Source: Cololabis saira (taxonomy: Eukaryota; Chordata; Actinopteri; Beloniformes; Belonidae). From it: a stretch of 64,000 nt of DNA. The notes below the pieces were generated by a model. It ran no database searches, had not been told where the DNA came from, and worked only from the letters and a program-made list of their open reading frames with translations. Below are positions 1-11,000 of this stretch, piece by piece. A program made the translations under genes and the position numbers. The DNA is taken from the NCBI RefSeq assembly GCF_033807715.1, contig NC_084590.1:8657327-8721326 (forward strand). Direction: 5' to 3'. The first letter of the stretch is position 1, and the number at the start of each line of letters is the position of its first letter.

Positions 1-190
1 CAGGTTTCAAGCAAAGTTTGAGGTAGTTTGACAACAAAAAATAATCAGATAAACAGAAATGTATATTTCACCGTTACCTTTTAAGGATCATTCTGAAAAT
101 AAAATTCTACCCTTTTTTGCCACTTTGGGTGAGACTTTCTAGTAACAGACAATACAACACCATATTTAAAGTGCAAATGATCTTTTATGT

Positions 191-520
191 AATCCATTCA
201 TCCATTTTCTATCACAGCTAATTACAGACGAGAGCCAGGAGTACACCCTGGACATGTCACCAGTCCATCACAGGGCCACATATAGAGACAAACAACCAGA
301 TACACTCACACTCACACCTACGGGCTATTTAGAATCACCAATTAACCTAATATGCATGTTTTTGGACTGTGGGAGGAAGCCAGAGTAACCGGAGGGAACC
401 CACACAAGCACTGGGAGAACATGCAAACTCCACACAGAAAGACTCCCATCGGGCCAGGGAACCTTCTTGCTGTGAGGCAACAGTGCTAACCACCAATCCA
501 CCGTGCTGTCCGTCTTTTAA
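191..520 (-). repeat. RTE-like interspersed repeat, 3' portion (copy 1)
   Basis: The minus strand reads in the order of a very common fish repeat: a header-like block (AACATGCAAACTCC complement), the CCTCCCACAGTCC block, a TAGGTGTGAGTG block, a GCCCTGTGATGGACTGG block and a tail resembling GGATGAATGG at the low-coordinate end. Three more copies lie at 28566-28805, 45850-45945 and 54624-54905. Family knowledge suggests the 3' part of an RTE-clade (Rex3/Expander-like) retroposon, but no reverse transcriptase is present, so the assignment is tentative. The 106-codon open frame over it is incidental. Confidence 0.7.
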
Positions 521-1260
521 GCATCAAACGTACAACCTTTCACACCGACGTAGACAAACACATGAGAAGGATTCCCACCTCGGCGTGGTGCAGCCTCTCC
601 ACAGACGGCTTCCTCACCAAATCTGCCCTGCAGCAAAGTTCACGTCTACCACTGTGGCTGGAGTGAGGAGGATGAGTTCATCAGCATGACAGCAAAGACT
701 CAGGACACAAACGTTAGTGGATCAAACTAAAGACGATGAAGACATCTGCACAGACAGGGCAGAGGAAGACTAGCTCAAGGCATTCTCTATTTCCATTTAT
801 CCATCTGTGGTCCAATTTGATGTAATGGAAAAGGAAAACGTATTATACAGCAGTGTGGAGTTGAAAAGGGAAAATCACAAATGTAAAGGGATGATTGAAT
901 AAGTAAAAACTAATTGAAGGTCAAATAAAAGAGAGAAGAAAGTGAGAACTCGTATAAGCAATCCCTTCAATCGAGCAGGCTGATGGAGTTCAAACTCAAT
1001 CTTCACAAAACAAAGTGGAGACAGAGTTTTAATGAGTCTGCCACTCACCGGGAGACAGCGGTCCTTCCCTCTCACATCATTTACATGACACATGCTCCCA
1101 AGTTTCAGCGCTTTTATCGCTGACTCATCTTGAACTTGGAACACTGTAATCAGTGTGTGCTTTCGTTTCTGCTGGCACAGTTCTTTCTTTAAACACTTTT
1201 ATGTTTTTATGACCTGTTTACCAGTTTGTTTTTACGAGGCTTTCAAAAGGGCGATTATAA
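521..1260. other. Unique sequence, no feature seen
   Basis: About 740 bases between two repeats. I see no splice-flanked exon, tandem array or terminal inverted repeat. Short open frames here have no recognisable protein character. Confidence 0.5.
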
Positions 1261-1266
1261 ATGTTA

Positions 1267-1440
1267 GTCGGACAGCTCAGTGGGTTGAGCAGGCCATCGC
1301 TCTCATGCAGGTGGCGCAGGTTTGAATCCCAGCCTGTTGCTCCTTAATGTCTCCCCCCCTCTCTCTCTCTAGTCATTTCCTGTCTAGCCACTTTTAAAAT
1401 TAGGGCCCCTAGAGCCACAGAAAAACATGTTCTTTGTCCG
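1267..1440 (+). repeat. tRNA-derived SINE
   Basis: An A-box-like segment (CAGCTCAGTGGGTTGAGC) followed about 45 bases later by a B-box-like GGTTTGAATCCC forms an RNA polymerase III internal promoter as in tRNA-derived SINEs. A pyrimidine-rich (CTCTCT) body follows. Mismatches and lack of a foldable 3' half exclude a functional tRNA. I could not set the borders by a target duplication. Confidence 0.6.
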
Positions 1441-1458
1441 GGGAAAATAACAGCTCCT

Positions 1459-1770
1459 AATCTACAAATGGGGAGCGGAGTGGCCTAGTGGTTGGGGCTT
1501 CAGGCTCATGATCCCAAGATAGTGGGTTTGAACCCTTGCACTGGCGTCACCTTCTGCATCCTTGGGAAAGATGCTTTACTCTCGGCTTCCTGACTCCACC
1601 CAGGTGTATGAATGGGTACCTAGCTCTGGTAGGGGAAGTATCCAGCGATAGACTAGCATCCTCTCCTGGAGGTGGTTACCATGTTTACCACCTGTTCGTT
1701 TGCGCTACAGAAACCGGAGATAAACACCGGCTCTATGGACCACAAGGCTCGAAAAAGCAATCTACAAATG
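1459..1770 (+). repeat. SINE at 1471-1758 with 12-bp target-site duplications
   Basis: The element is bracketed by exact 12-bp direct repeats AATCTACAAATG at 1459-1470 and 1759-1770. The body starts GGGAGCGGAGTGGCCTAGTGG (A box) and has GGTTTGAACCC (B box), then a SINE core with GTATGAATGGGTACCT. This is a tRNA-headed SINE that inserted by target-primed reverse transcription. The intact duplication implies a fairly young insertion. The 105-codon frame inside has no recognisable family. Confidence 0.82.
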
Positions 1771-1843
1771 CTAAAAGTTGGGTATTAGCTGAAATATTGT
1801 TTGTTAATATTTCCTCACAAACACTAACAAGTCACCTATTTAA

Positions 1844-2184
1844 AGGAGCTTGAGGCAGGATTGAGGCAGGATTTATGAAAAAAATTTGTATACGTTTTAA
1901 GTTTTCTAGTAATAATGTCAGATGAAGCGTTCCAAACCCAAAAGAAAGAGCCCTCTAGTGTATCTCTCCTTTGCCTTGAACAGGCTGTGTGCTGCAAAAT
2001 GTGCTGCAATTCAGGGGCCGAATTTCCCGCGCTGTCCTGCGGCTGTGAAGTCACATGACGCTGCATGCACGTTCTCCCCGTTCTCCCGTGCCGGCTTCAC
2101 TGTTGGCTGCAGTACCCCCAACGGCCGTCGTGGTGAAGGGTGGCGCTAGAGAGTCTCATTTCTTAAAAGGAGCCTCATGCTCCT
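1844..2184. mobile_element. TTAA-flanked MITE, copy 1
   Basis: TTAA at 1840-1843 and 2185-2188 flank inverted ends AGGAGCTTGAGGC and (complement) AGGAGCATGAGGC. A second copy lies at 17863-18192 with the same ends and same flanking TTAA. TTAA targets are used by piggyBac and Kolobok; the AGG start fits Kolobok better than piggyBac's CCC, but superfamily remains open. Copy 1 has a 12-bp tandem duplication (TTGAGGCAGGAT) near its left end that copy 2 lacks. No coding capacity. Confidence 0.82.
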
Positions 2185-2320
2185 TTAATTTTGAAGGCTT
2201 CTGTAATGCCTTCATTAAAACAATAAACAACCAATTTCTTGCAAAATGTCTTCTCACTTGGAAAAACAAGTATGTTTTGAAATGCTCTATCCTCCAAGTA
2301 CGATTTCATTGGCTAGCATT

Positions 2321-3113
2321 ATCAAATCAAATCAAATCAAACTTTATTTATATAGCACTTTTCATACAAATAATGAAACACAAAGTGCTTAACAGAAAAA
2401 AAAACAAGAAAAGCAAATAAACATAAAACGTATTAATGCTACCCCCCCCCCCCCCCTCCCCGCAGACAAAAGCACACTACAATTCACCTAAATTACACAC
2501 ACAGACACGCACGCAGACACATGGTGTAGACATGGCTAGGCACAGAGGATCCAGGTGAGGAAACGGTAACAGGGAGCCGTCCACGCCAGGAGGTCTCATA
2601 GCCCGCAGCTACAAGGGGGGGGGCCCACAGAGACCATCCCGGCCCGGACGGAAAGAGGAGTCCACACCACAGCGGTGAAGCCGTGGTGCAGAGCTCCACA
2701 ACCATCCAGGCCAGAACCACCCCCAGGACGACCCCCTGCAGGCCAGAGTCACTCCCAGCATGGAGGCTCCCCATGAGGAAACACTGGAGCTAAAAGCTAC
2801 AAGAAAGCAGGATAAAATACACTAAAGGAGTTTATAAAAAACATAAAAACATAAAACATACAAACATAAAATCCTAAAAGTATGTCTAGAAAGTAAGACA
2901 TTAAAAACTAAAATAATAAGACAGTAAAATGTATAAAATAGACCATAAATAACAACTAAAATATTTAGATAAAACATTGAGATTAAACAAAAATAAAATA
3001 CGATAAGAAAGGATAAACTAAATATAAAACAGAGCAGTAAGATTCAATAAAAATAAGGGTGAGCATAAGAAATGTAAAAGAGTTAAATGAGTCAGTTAAA
3101 AGCCTGATTAAAG
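2321..3113 (-). mobile_element. L2-type LINE, 3' UTR half (interrupted element)
   Basis: On the minus strand this ends in a polyadenylation-like AATAAAG then repeated TTTGA units (2321-2340), the typical short-repeat tail of L2/CR1-like LINEs. The segment 3099-3113 carries the last codons of the LINE reading frame, whose main part resumes at 11066 beyond the foldback insertion. A 15-base C run (2442-2456) lies inside. Both halves together make about 1.5 kb, so the LINE is 5' truncated. Confidence 0.85.
3106..3113. repeat. Target-site duplication, left (GATTAAAG)
   Basis: The 8 bases GATTAAAG lie directly outside the left end of the foldback element and recur exactly at 11058-11065. They belong to the interrupted LINE. 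Confidence 0.92.
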
Positions 3114-4971
3114 CAACCTGATCTCACAAAAATCTGTGAAATGCCCACGACCTCTCACCACTATTTTCCGTGGTACCAACACGGAAACTGGTAAAATTAC
3201 GTGTGGGCACCACGGATATTGTACCATGCAAAGTCAATGGGATCCGTGGTCGTGATATATACACGGATTATGACATTATTATTATTTATATATTATTCTT
3301 ATTTATAGTGGCTAAATTATGCGTTTTTGTCGCGCAAGGTACGGTTTTTTACTGTCAGTTTGTAAAAACATGTTTTTAACGCTGTTTTAGCAGTGTTTTA
3401 ATGAGGTTTTAATCTGACCACCACGGATATAGTACTATGCAAAGTCAATGGGGGCGTGGTCGTGATATATACACGAATTATGACATTATTATTTATATAT
3501 TATTCTTTGTTATAGTGGCTAAATTATGCGTTTTTGGCGCCCAAGGTACTGATTTTTAATGTCAGTTTGTAAAAGCCCGTTTTTAACGCTGTTTTAGCAG
3601 TGTTTTAATGAGGTTTTAATCTGAGCACCACGGATATAGTACTATGCAAAGTCAATGGGGGCGTGGTCGTGATATATACACGAATTATGACATTATTATT
3701 ATTTATATATTATTCTTTGTTATAGTGGCTAAATTATGCGTTTTTGGCGCGCAAGGTACTGATTTTTAATGTCAGTTTGTAAAAGCCCGTTTTTAACGCT
3801 GTTTTAGCAGTGTTTTAATGAGGTTTTAATCTGAGCACCACGGATATAGTACTATGCAAAGTCAATGGGGGCGTGGTCGTGATATATACACGAATTATGA
3901 CATTATTATTATTTATATATTATTCTTTGTTATAGTGGCTAAATTATGCGTTTTTGTCGCGCAACGTACTGTTTTTTAATGTCAGTTTGTAAAAGCCCGT
4001 TTTTAACGCTGTTTTAGCAGTGTTTTAATGAGGTTTTAATCTGAGCACCACGGATATAGTACTATGCAAAGTCAATGGGGGCGTGGTCGTGATATATACA
4101 CGAATTATGACATTATTATTATTTATATATTATTCTTTGTTATAGTGGCTAAATTATGCGTTTTTGTCGCGCAACGTACTGTTTTTTACTGTAAGTTTGT
4201 AAAAGCACGTTTTTAACGCTGTTTTAGCAGTGCTTTAATGAGGTTTTAATCTGACCACCACGGATATAGTAGCCTACTATGCAAAGCAACCTGATCTCAC
4301 AAAAGTCTGTGAAATGCCCACGACCTATTTTCCGTGGTACCAACACGGAAAGTGCTATAATTCCGTGTGACCACCACGATATAGTACTGTGCAAAGTCAA
4401 TGGGATCCATGGTCGTGATATATACACGTTTTTTGACATTATTATTATTTATATATTATTCTTTGTTAAAGTGGCTAAATTATGCGTTTTTGTTGCGCAA
4501 GGTACGGTTTTTTACTGTCAGTTTGTAAAAACATGTTTTTAACGCTGTTTTAGCAGTGTTTTAATGAGGTTTTAATCTGACCACCACGGATATAGTACTA
4601 TGCAAAGTCAATGGGAGGCGTGGTCGTGATATATACACGTTTTATGACATTATTATTATTTATATATTATTCTTTGTTATAGTGTCTAAATTATGCGTTT
4701 TTTGTCGCGCAACGTACTGTTTTTTACTGTAAGTTTGTAAAAGCACGTTTTTAACGCTGTTTTAGCAGTGCTTTAATGAGGTTTTAATCTGACCACCACG
4801 GATATAGTACTATGCAAAGTCAATGGGAGGCGTGGTCGTGATATATACACGAATTATGACATTATTATTATTTATATATTATTCTTTGTTATAGTGGCTA
4901 AATTATGCGTTTTTGGCGCGCAAGGTACGGTTTTTACTGCCAGTTTGTAAAAACATGTTTTTAACGCTGTT
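3114..4971 (+). repeat. Left arm of foldback: 210-bp tandem array
   Basis: Units are phased by CACGGATATAGTACTATGC at about 3217 (variant), 3425, 3632, 3842, 4052, 4261, 4378 (variant), 4588 and 4799; clean neighbours are exactly 210 bp apart. Each unit has a CGTGATATATACACG near-palindrome, an ATTATT run and GCTGTTTTAGCAGTG. The motif CCGTG/CACGG recurs and forms small inverted pairs, possible transposase-binding sites (inference). The arm has fewer units than its partner at 8024-11057. Confidence 0.9.
4287..4400 (+). repeat. Internal copy of the foldback terminus, left arm
   Basis: CAACCTGATCTCAC followed by the same subterminal sequence as the outer end recurs at 4287, inside a 210-bp unit (preceded by CTATGCAAAG). 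The mirror copy ends at 8831. The flanks are inverted rather than direct (ATGCAAAG on the left, CTTTGCAT on the right), so this looks like an older terminus embedded in the arm and not a separate later insertion. Confidence 0.85.
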
Positions 4972-5096
4972 TTAAGAAGAGACAGGCGATATTTAAAGTT
5001 TCTCCCATTTCGTCAACCACAGGGGATTCCCTGGGCGTCCCCTCTACGTCATAGAGTAACGAGGGGGAATCCTGATCACGTGACGGATCCCCCCGA
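4972..5096 (+). repeat. Foldback unique arm block, left
   Basis: Non-repetitive block running from GAGACAGGCGATATTTAAAG to GGATCCCCCCGAA, mirrored at 7912-8023 almost base for base. It contains a local inverted pair, GGGGGAATCC and GGATCCCCCC, around TGATCACGTGAC (an E-box-like CACGTG), so it can form a hairpin within each arm. Confidence 0.8.
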
Positions 5097-5228
5097 ATAA
5101 TAATGATAATGCTAATGATAATAGTAATATTAATAATAATAATAATAATAAGAAGAAGAATGATAATAATAATAAGAATGATGATAATAATAATGATAAT
5201 GATACTAATAATAATAATAACAATGATG

Positions 5229-5279
<51 letters not shown>

Positions 5280-5281
5280 CA
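5096..5281 (+). repeat. (AAT)n trinucleotide array, left arm
   Basis: Interrupted AAT/ATG/AAG trinucleotides ending in about 18 uninterrupted AAT units. Partner array is 7675-7911 in the right arm. The open frame over it is a repeat translation. Confidence 0.92.
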
Positions 5282-5745
5282 GAAATTAATTAATTATTTA
5301 TATTAATCATAATATTAATATTTAGTATAATAATAAATACACCTGTAGCACAAACCAGTGTTTATAGCAAACATTCAGAGACATTATCAGACAATGATTA
5401 ATGACGCAACACAGTCTCACTCCGGAGGCATGTGCTTGTGCTCTTACAACGCCATATTAAAACAAATTATAAACCACATTAACACTTCATAGAAACAAAG
5501 ATCGAGGGATGAGGTCTGAAAGATCTGTTTTGAAACGTGGCTTAATACGTTACGCCACTGAACGCAACCCTTCCTGTCGCCGAGATAGGCAGCAGGACAA
5601 AACGTTAAAATAGCACTAATAAATGCATATATTGATCTTGTCCATCACATACATCTACTCACGATATAAATATACATTTTATGGTCACACTTTGTCTGTT
5701 GAAAAATGAGCGGATATATTATTTCGGAACCCTAATGTCAACATC
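5282..5745 (+). repeat. Foldback inner arm segment, left
   Basis: Inverted counterpart of 6907-7674, except that the right copy carries 325 extra bases (7201-7525) between GCTTGTGCTC and GGAGGC. Nearly identical otherwise, with a few differences, for example around 5511-5545 versus 7107-7125. Confidence 0.85.
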
Positions 5746-5770
5746 TGTTATGAGATTCTGTTACAGTGGG

Positions 5771-5836
5771 AGGCCCCGCCCCCTCCGGTGTTGTCATGGT
5801 AACGTTTTGCCCCGACTGTTAAACAGGAAGTGCTGT
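5771..5836 (+). promoter_or_regulatory. Possible promoter-like motif cluster in the foldback loop
   Basis: Within 65 bases lie a GC box (GCCCCGCCCCCTCC), a near-consensus RFX X-box (GTTGTCATGGTAAC, 5790-5803; consensus GTTRCCATGGYAAC) and an ETS-type CAGGAAGTG (5825-5833). The combination is typical of TATA-less vertebrate promoters. No transcript evidence is visible; this is motif inference. Confidence 0.4.
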
Positions 5837-6646
5837 ACAGCTGATGTCTCGAACGTTAACCGTTGAACGTTAATTAAAGCAGAGACGTTCAATAAACTGT
5901 ATAGCGTATCTTTGATTAAAGTACTGCTGAAGTGATAGAAACGCTCCATGTCTCCTCTCCATTTATTGAACACAAACAACATCTTAACCCTAAACCGGAA
6001 GGAGGTTACCAGAACTTTTGAACTTTTTTTAAAAACATTTTTTAAGATGTGTTTGCATAACTTAAACACACAGAAATGTATTAGCACTATGATATATTAT
6101 ACATTTGATCATCCTTGATCATCCAGGATCATCCTGTCAGACTGGGGAAGCGGTTAAAGGGTCTCTAAATAGCCATGTTAAGTTAATGGGAAAATTTCAA
6201 AAGGTGAAACAATCAGTATTTAAAGGGGAAAATAAACTCAGAACTGGTCCAAATTGAATAGTATGACTGTGTATAATACTATCATCGATATCTTAAAGAA
6301 ATCTGGCCACAAAATACTCGTTAAAAGATTTTGACTGATTGTTTCCAGCTCAGCCCCTTAAATAGGTCTCTGAATATACAAGTCAAACATCCATGATCTG
6401 TACCAACAAGAAAATCAAACTTTGTCGTAGGACAACAGTGAAGACATCGTTGGAAAGGTCTTAACCTCAGGAGCAACATATGTCAATATGAGATTTGTGG
6501 GCAATTCCTGCTCCCCAGGTGTGCCCTTTGAACTTTGTACCTGTGACACTTTTGAAGGCCTATAATTCAACAACAAAATATGCTAGAGACATGGGGTCAA
6601 CAGTTTTGGAAAGCTCTGCACCTCTACTATCATGCCCGACAGTAGT

Positions 6647-6660
6647 CCAATAGGGGGCGC
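6647..6660 (+). promoter_or_regulatory. CTCF-like site
   Basis: CCAATAGGGGGCGC matches the CTCF core consensus CCASYAGRKGGCRS at 13 of 14 positions. It sits in the loop of the foldback. Motif match only. Confidence 0.4.
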
Positions 6661-6906
6661 CACTGAATAGGGTCAAAACCTATAAAAAACATGATTTCAC
6701 CCTCTTACCAATACAAAAGTCAAAATCAGACCGAACAGGCGTGCTTCCCACCCTTAAAAACATATAATAAGCTTGCAAAGTTCGTGATCACAGTTTTATA
6801 TAAGCGCTAATTCATTGGAACTACAAAAGCTATGACGTAGTACAATGCTGTGTATTGTAACTTGGCGCAAATTGTAGTTCTGTAACCTCTTCCGGTTTAG
6901 GGTTAA

Positions 6907-7674
6907 GATGTTGACATTAGGGTTCCGAAATAATATATCCGCTCATTTTTCAACAGACAAAGTGTGACCATAAAATGTATATTTATATCGTGAGTAGATG
7001 TATGTGATGGAAAAGATCAATATATGCATTTATTAGTGCTATTTTAACGTTTTGTCCTGCTGCCTATCTCGGCGACAGGAAGGGTTGCGTTCAGTGGCGT
7101 AACGTATTAAACAACGTTTCAAGACCTCATCCCTCGATCTTTGTTTCTATGAAGTGTTAATGTGGTTTATAATTTGTTTTAATATGGCGTTGTAAGAGCA
7201 CAAGCTGTTAAAAATAAGGGCAGTAGAATACAGCAGGTAAGTATTTAATTTAGGAGTGTCATCAAACCACACTTTTAAATTGAAGTACTGCTCTGATCGT
7301 CACATATAGACGGGATTACATTGGAAGTGTCATACAATTTGGTGTATTCTATTTGTGTCTGAAAATTTCTCGCTAGAAATGTCATCAAACCATCTTTTAA
7401 ATTGAAGTATATGCATTTAAAAAAAAAAAGAGGAATGGGGAAGCCGCTCGCGGTGATCACCTGCTCCGAGCGTCAAATCTAGCCGCAGACGGGATTACAT
7501 TGCAGCCAATAGGAGCCTATTTGCGCCTCCGGAGTGAGACTGTGTTGCGTCATTAATCATTGTCTGATAATGTCTCTGAATGTTTGCTATAAACACTGGT
7601 TTGTGCTACAGGTGTATTTATTATTATACTAAATATTAATATTATGATTAATATAAATAATTAATTAATTTCTG
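6907..7674 (-). repeat. Foldback inner arm segment, right
   Basis: Inverted counterpart of 5282-5745. It contains a right-arm-only block at 7201-7525 with two diverged direct repeats (each has CATCAAACCA, TTTTAAATTGAAGTA and GACGGGATTACATTG), which replaces four bases in the left arm. Confidence 0.85.
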
Positions 7675-7725
<51 letters not shown>

Positions 7726-7828
7726 CATCATCATTGTTATTATTATTATTAGTATCATTATCATTATTATTATCATCATTCTTATTATTATTATCATTCT
7801 TCTTCTTCTTCTTCTTCTTCTTCTTCTT

Positions 7829-7859
<31 letters not shown>

Positions 7860-7911
7860 TTATTATTAATATTACTATTATCATTAGCATTATCATTATT
7901 ATTCGGGGGGA
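7675..7911 (-). repeat. (TTA)n/(TTC)n array, right arm
   Basis: Mirror of the left AAT array, but with an expansion of about 20 pure TTC units at 7798-7857 where the left arm has only three GAA units. Pure TTC/GAA tracts of this length can form triplex DNA (known property). Confidence 0.92.
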
Positions 7912-8023
7912 TCCGTCACGTGATCAGGATCCCCCCTCGTTACTCTATGACGTAGAGGGGACGCCCAGGGAATCCCCTGTGGTTGACGAAATGGGAGAAA
8001 CTTTAAATATCGCCTGTCTCTTC
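7912..8023 (-). repeat. Foldback unique arm block, right
   Basis: Reverse complement of 4972-5096, from TTCGGGGGGATCC to CTGTCTCTTCTT, with only minor differences. Confidence 0.8.
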
Positions 8024-11000
8024 TTAAAACAGCGTTAAAAACATGTTTTTACAAACTGGCAGTAAAAACCGTACCTTGCGCGCCAAAAACGCATAATTTA
8101 GCCACTATAACAAAGAATAATATATAAATAATAATAATGTCATAATTCGTGTATATATCACGACCACGCCTCCCATTGACTTTGCATAGTACTATATCCG
8201 TGGTGGTCAGATTAAAACCTCATTAAAGCACTGCTAAAACAGCGTTAAAAACGTGCTTTTACAAACTTACAGTAAAAAACAGTACGTTGCGCGACAAAAA
8301 ACGCATAATTTAGACACTATAACAAAGAATAATATATAAATAATAATAATGTCATAAAACGTGTATATATCACGACCACGCCTCCCATTGACTTTGCATA
8401 GTACTATATCCGTGGTGGTCAGATTAAAACCTCATTAAAACACTGCTAAAACAGCGTTAAAAACATGTTTTTACAAACTGACAGTAAAAAACCGTACCTT
8501 GCGCAACAAAAACGCATAATTTAGCCACTTTAACAAAGAATAATATATAAATAATAATAATGTCAAAAAACGTGTATATATCACGACCACGGATCCCATT
8601 GACTTTGCACAGTACTATATCCGTGTTGGTCACACGGAATTATAGCACTTTCCGTGTTGGTACCACGGAAAATAGGTCGTGGGCATTATCCGTGTGTATA
8701 TCACGACCATGGATCCCATTGACTTTGCATAGTACTATATCGTGGTGGTCACACGGAATTATACCACTTTCCGTGTTGGTACCACGGAAATAGGTCGTGG
8801 GCATTTCACAGACTTTTGTGAGATCAGGTTGCTTTGCATAGTAGGCTACTATATCCGTGGTGGTCAGATTAAAACCTCATAAAAACACTGCTAAAACAGC
8901 GTTAAAAACGGGCTTTTACAAACTGACATTAAAAAACAGTACGTTGCGCGACAAAAACGCATAATTTAGCCACTATAACAAAGAATAATATATAAATAAT
9001 AATAATGTCATAATTCGTGTATATATCACGACCACGCCCCCATTGACTTTGCATAGTACTATATCCGTGGTGGTCAGATTAAAACCTCATAAAAACACTG
9101 CTAAAACAGCGTTAAAAACGGGCTTTTACAAACTGACATTAAAAAACAGTACGTTGCGCGACAAAAACGCATAATTTAGCCACTATAACAAAGAATAATA
9201 TATAAATAATAATAATGTCATAATTCGTGTATATATCACGACCACGCCCCCATTGACTTTGCATAGTACTATATCCGTGGTGGTCAGATTAAAACCTCAT
9301 AAAAACACTGCTAAAACAGCGTTAAAAACGGGCTTTTACAAACTGACATTAAAAAACAGTACGTTGCGCGACAAAAACGCATAATTTAGCCACTATAACA
9401 AAGAATAATATATAAATAATAATAATGTCATAATTCGTGTATATATCACGACCACGCCCCCATTGACTTTGCATAGTACTATATCCGTGGTGCTCAGATT
9501 AAAACCTCATTAAAACACTGCTAAAACAGCGTTAAAAACGGGCTTTTACAAACTGACATTAAAAAACAGTACGTTGCGCGACAAAAGCGCATAATTTAGC
9601 CACTATAACAAAGAATGATATATAAATAATAATAATGTCATAATTCGTGTATATATCACGACCACGCCCCCATTGACTTTGCATAGTACTATATCCGTGG
9701 TGGTCAGATTAAAACCTCATAAAAACACTGCTAAAACAGCGTTAAAAACGGGCTTTTACAAACTGACATTAAAAAACAGTACGTTGCGCGACAAAAACGC
9801 ATAATTTAGCCACTATAACAAAGAATAATATATAAATAATAATAATGTCATAATTCGTGTATATATCACGACCACGCCCCCATTGACTTTGCATAGTACT
9901 ATATCCGTGGTGGTCAGATTAAAACCTCATAAAAACACTGCTAAAACAGCGTTAAAAACGGGCTTTTACAAACTGACATTAAAAAACAGTACGTTGCGCG
10001 ACAAAAACGCATAATTTAGCCACTATAACAAAGAATAATATATAAATAATAATAATGTCATAATTCGTGTATATATCACGACCACGCCCCCATTGACTTT
10101 GCATAGTACTATATCCGTGGTGGTCAGATTAAAACCTCATAAAAACACTGCTAAAACAGCGTTAAAAACGGGCTTTTACAAACTGACATTAAAAAACAGT
10201 ACGTTGCGCGACAAAAACGCATAATTTAGCCACTATAACAAAGAATAATATATAAATAATAATAATGTCATAATTCGTGTATATATCACGACCACGCCCC
10301 CATTGACTTTGCATAGTACTATATCCGTGGTGCTCAGATTAAAACCTCATTAAAACACTGCTAAAACAGCGTTAAAAACGGGCTTTTACAAACTGACATT
10401 AAAAAACAGTACGTTGCGCGACAAAAACGCATAATTTAGCCACTATAACAAAGAATAATATATAAATAATAATAATGTCATAATTCGTGTATATATCACG
10501 ACCACGCCCCCATTGACTTTGCATAGTACTATATCCGTGGTGCTCAGATTAAAACCTCATTAAAACACTGCTAAAACAGCGTTAAAAACGGGCTTTTACA
10601 AACTGACATTAAAAAACAGTACGTTGCGCGACAAAAACGCATAATTTAGCCACTATAACAAAGAATAATATATAAATAATAATAATGTCATAATTCGTGT
10701 ATATATCACGACCACGCCCCCATTGACTTTGCATAGTACTATATCCGTGGTGCTCAGATTAAAACCTCATTAAAACACTGCTAAAACAGCGTTAAAAACA
10801 TGTTTTTACAAACTGACAGTAAAAAACCGTACCTTGCGCGACAAAAACGCATAATTTAGCCACTATAACAAAGAATAATATATAAATAATAATAATGTCA
10901 TAATCCGTGTATATATCACGACCACGGATCCCATTGACTTTGCATGGTACAATATCCGTGGTGCCCACACGTAATTTTACCAGTTTCCGTGTTGGTACCA

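Larger units (their letters stand above)
5746..6906. other. Central loop of foldback element
   Basis: Mostly single-copy spacer between the arms. A short inverted pair remains: ACATCTTAACCCTAAACCGG at 5979-5998 and its complement near 6893-6912, so part of the left sequence (5746-5978) is missing from the right arm. No frame longer than about 97 codons and no recognisable transposase. A short tandem of GATCATCC units lies at 6106-6136. Confidence 0.75.

Noticed and set aside
369..689. 106-codon plus-strand frame
   Set aside because: Lies mostly in the RTE-like repeat in antisense, with no domain or splice context.
1267..1345. A real tRNA gene
   Set aside because: Has A- and B-box-like motifs, but no complete cloverleaf; SINE body follows.
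1536..1853. 105-codon frame
   Set aside because: Falls in the SINE body and beyond; frame is incidental.
3114..4971. Regular direct repeats as a CRISPR array
   Set aside because: Units are 210 bp with no repeat/unique-spacer alternation and the host is a eukaryote. The same applies to the 16-bp and 43-bp minisatellites.
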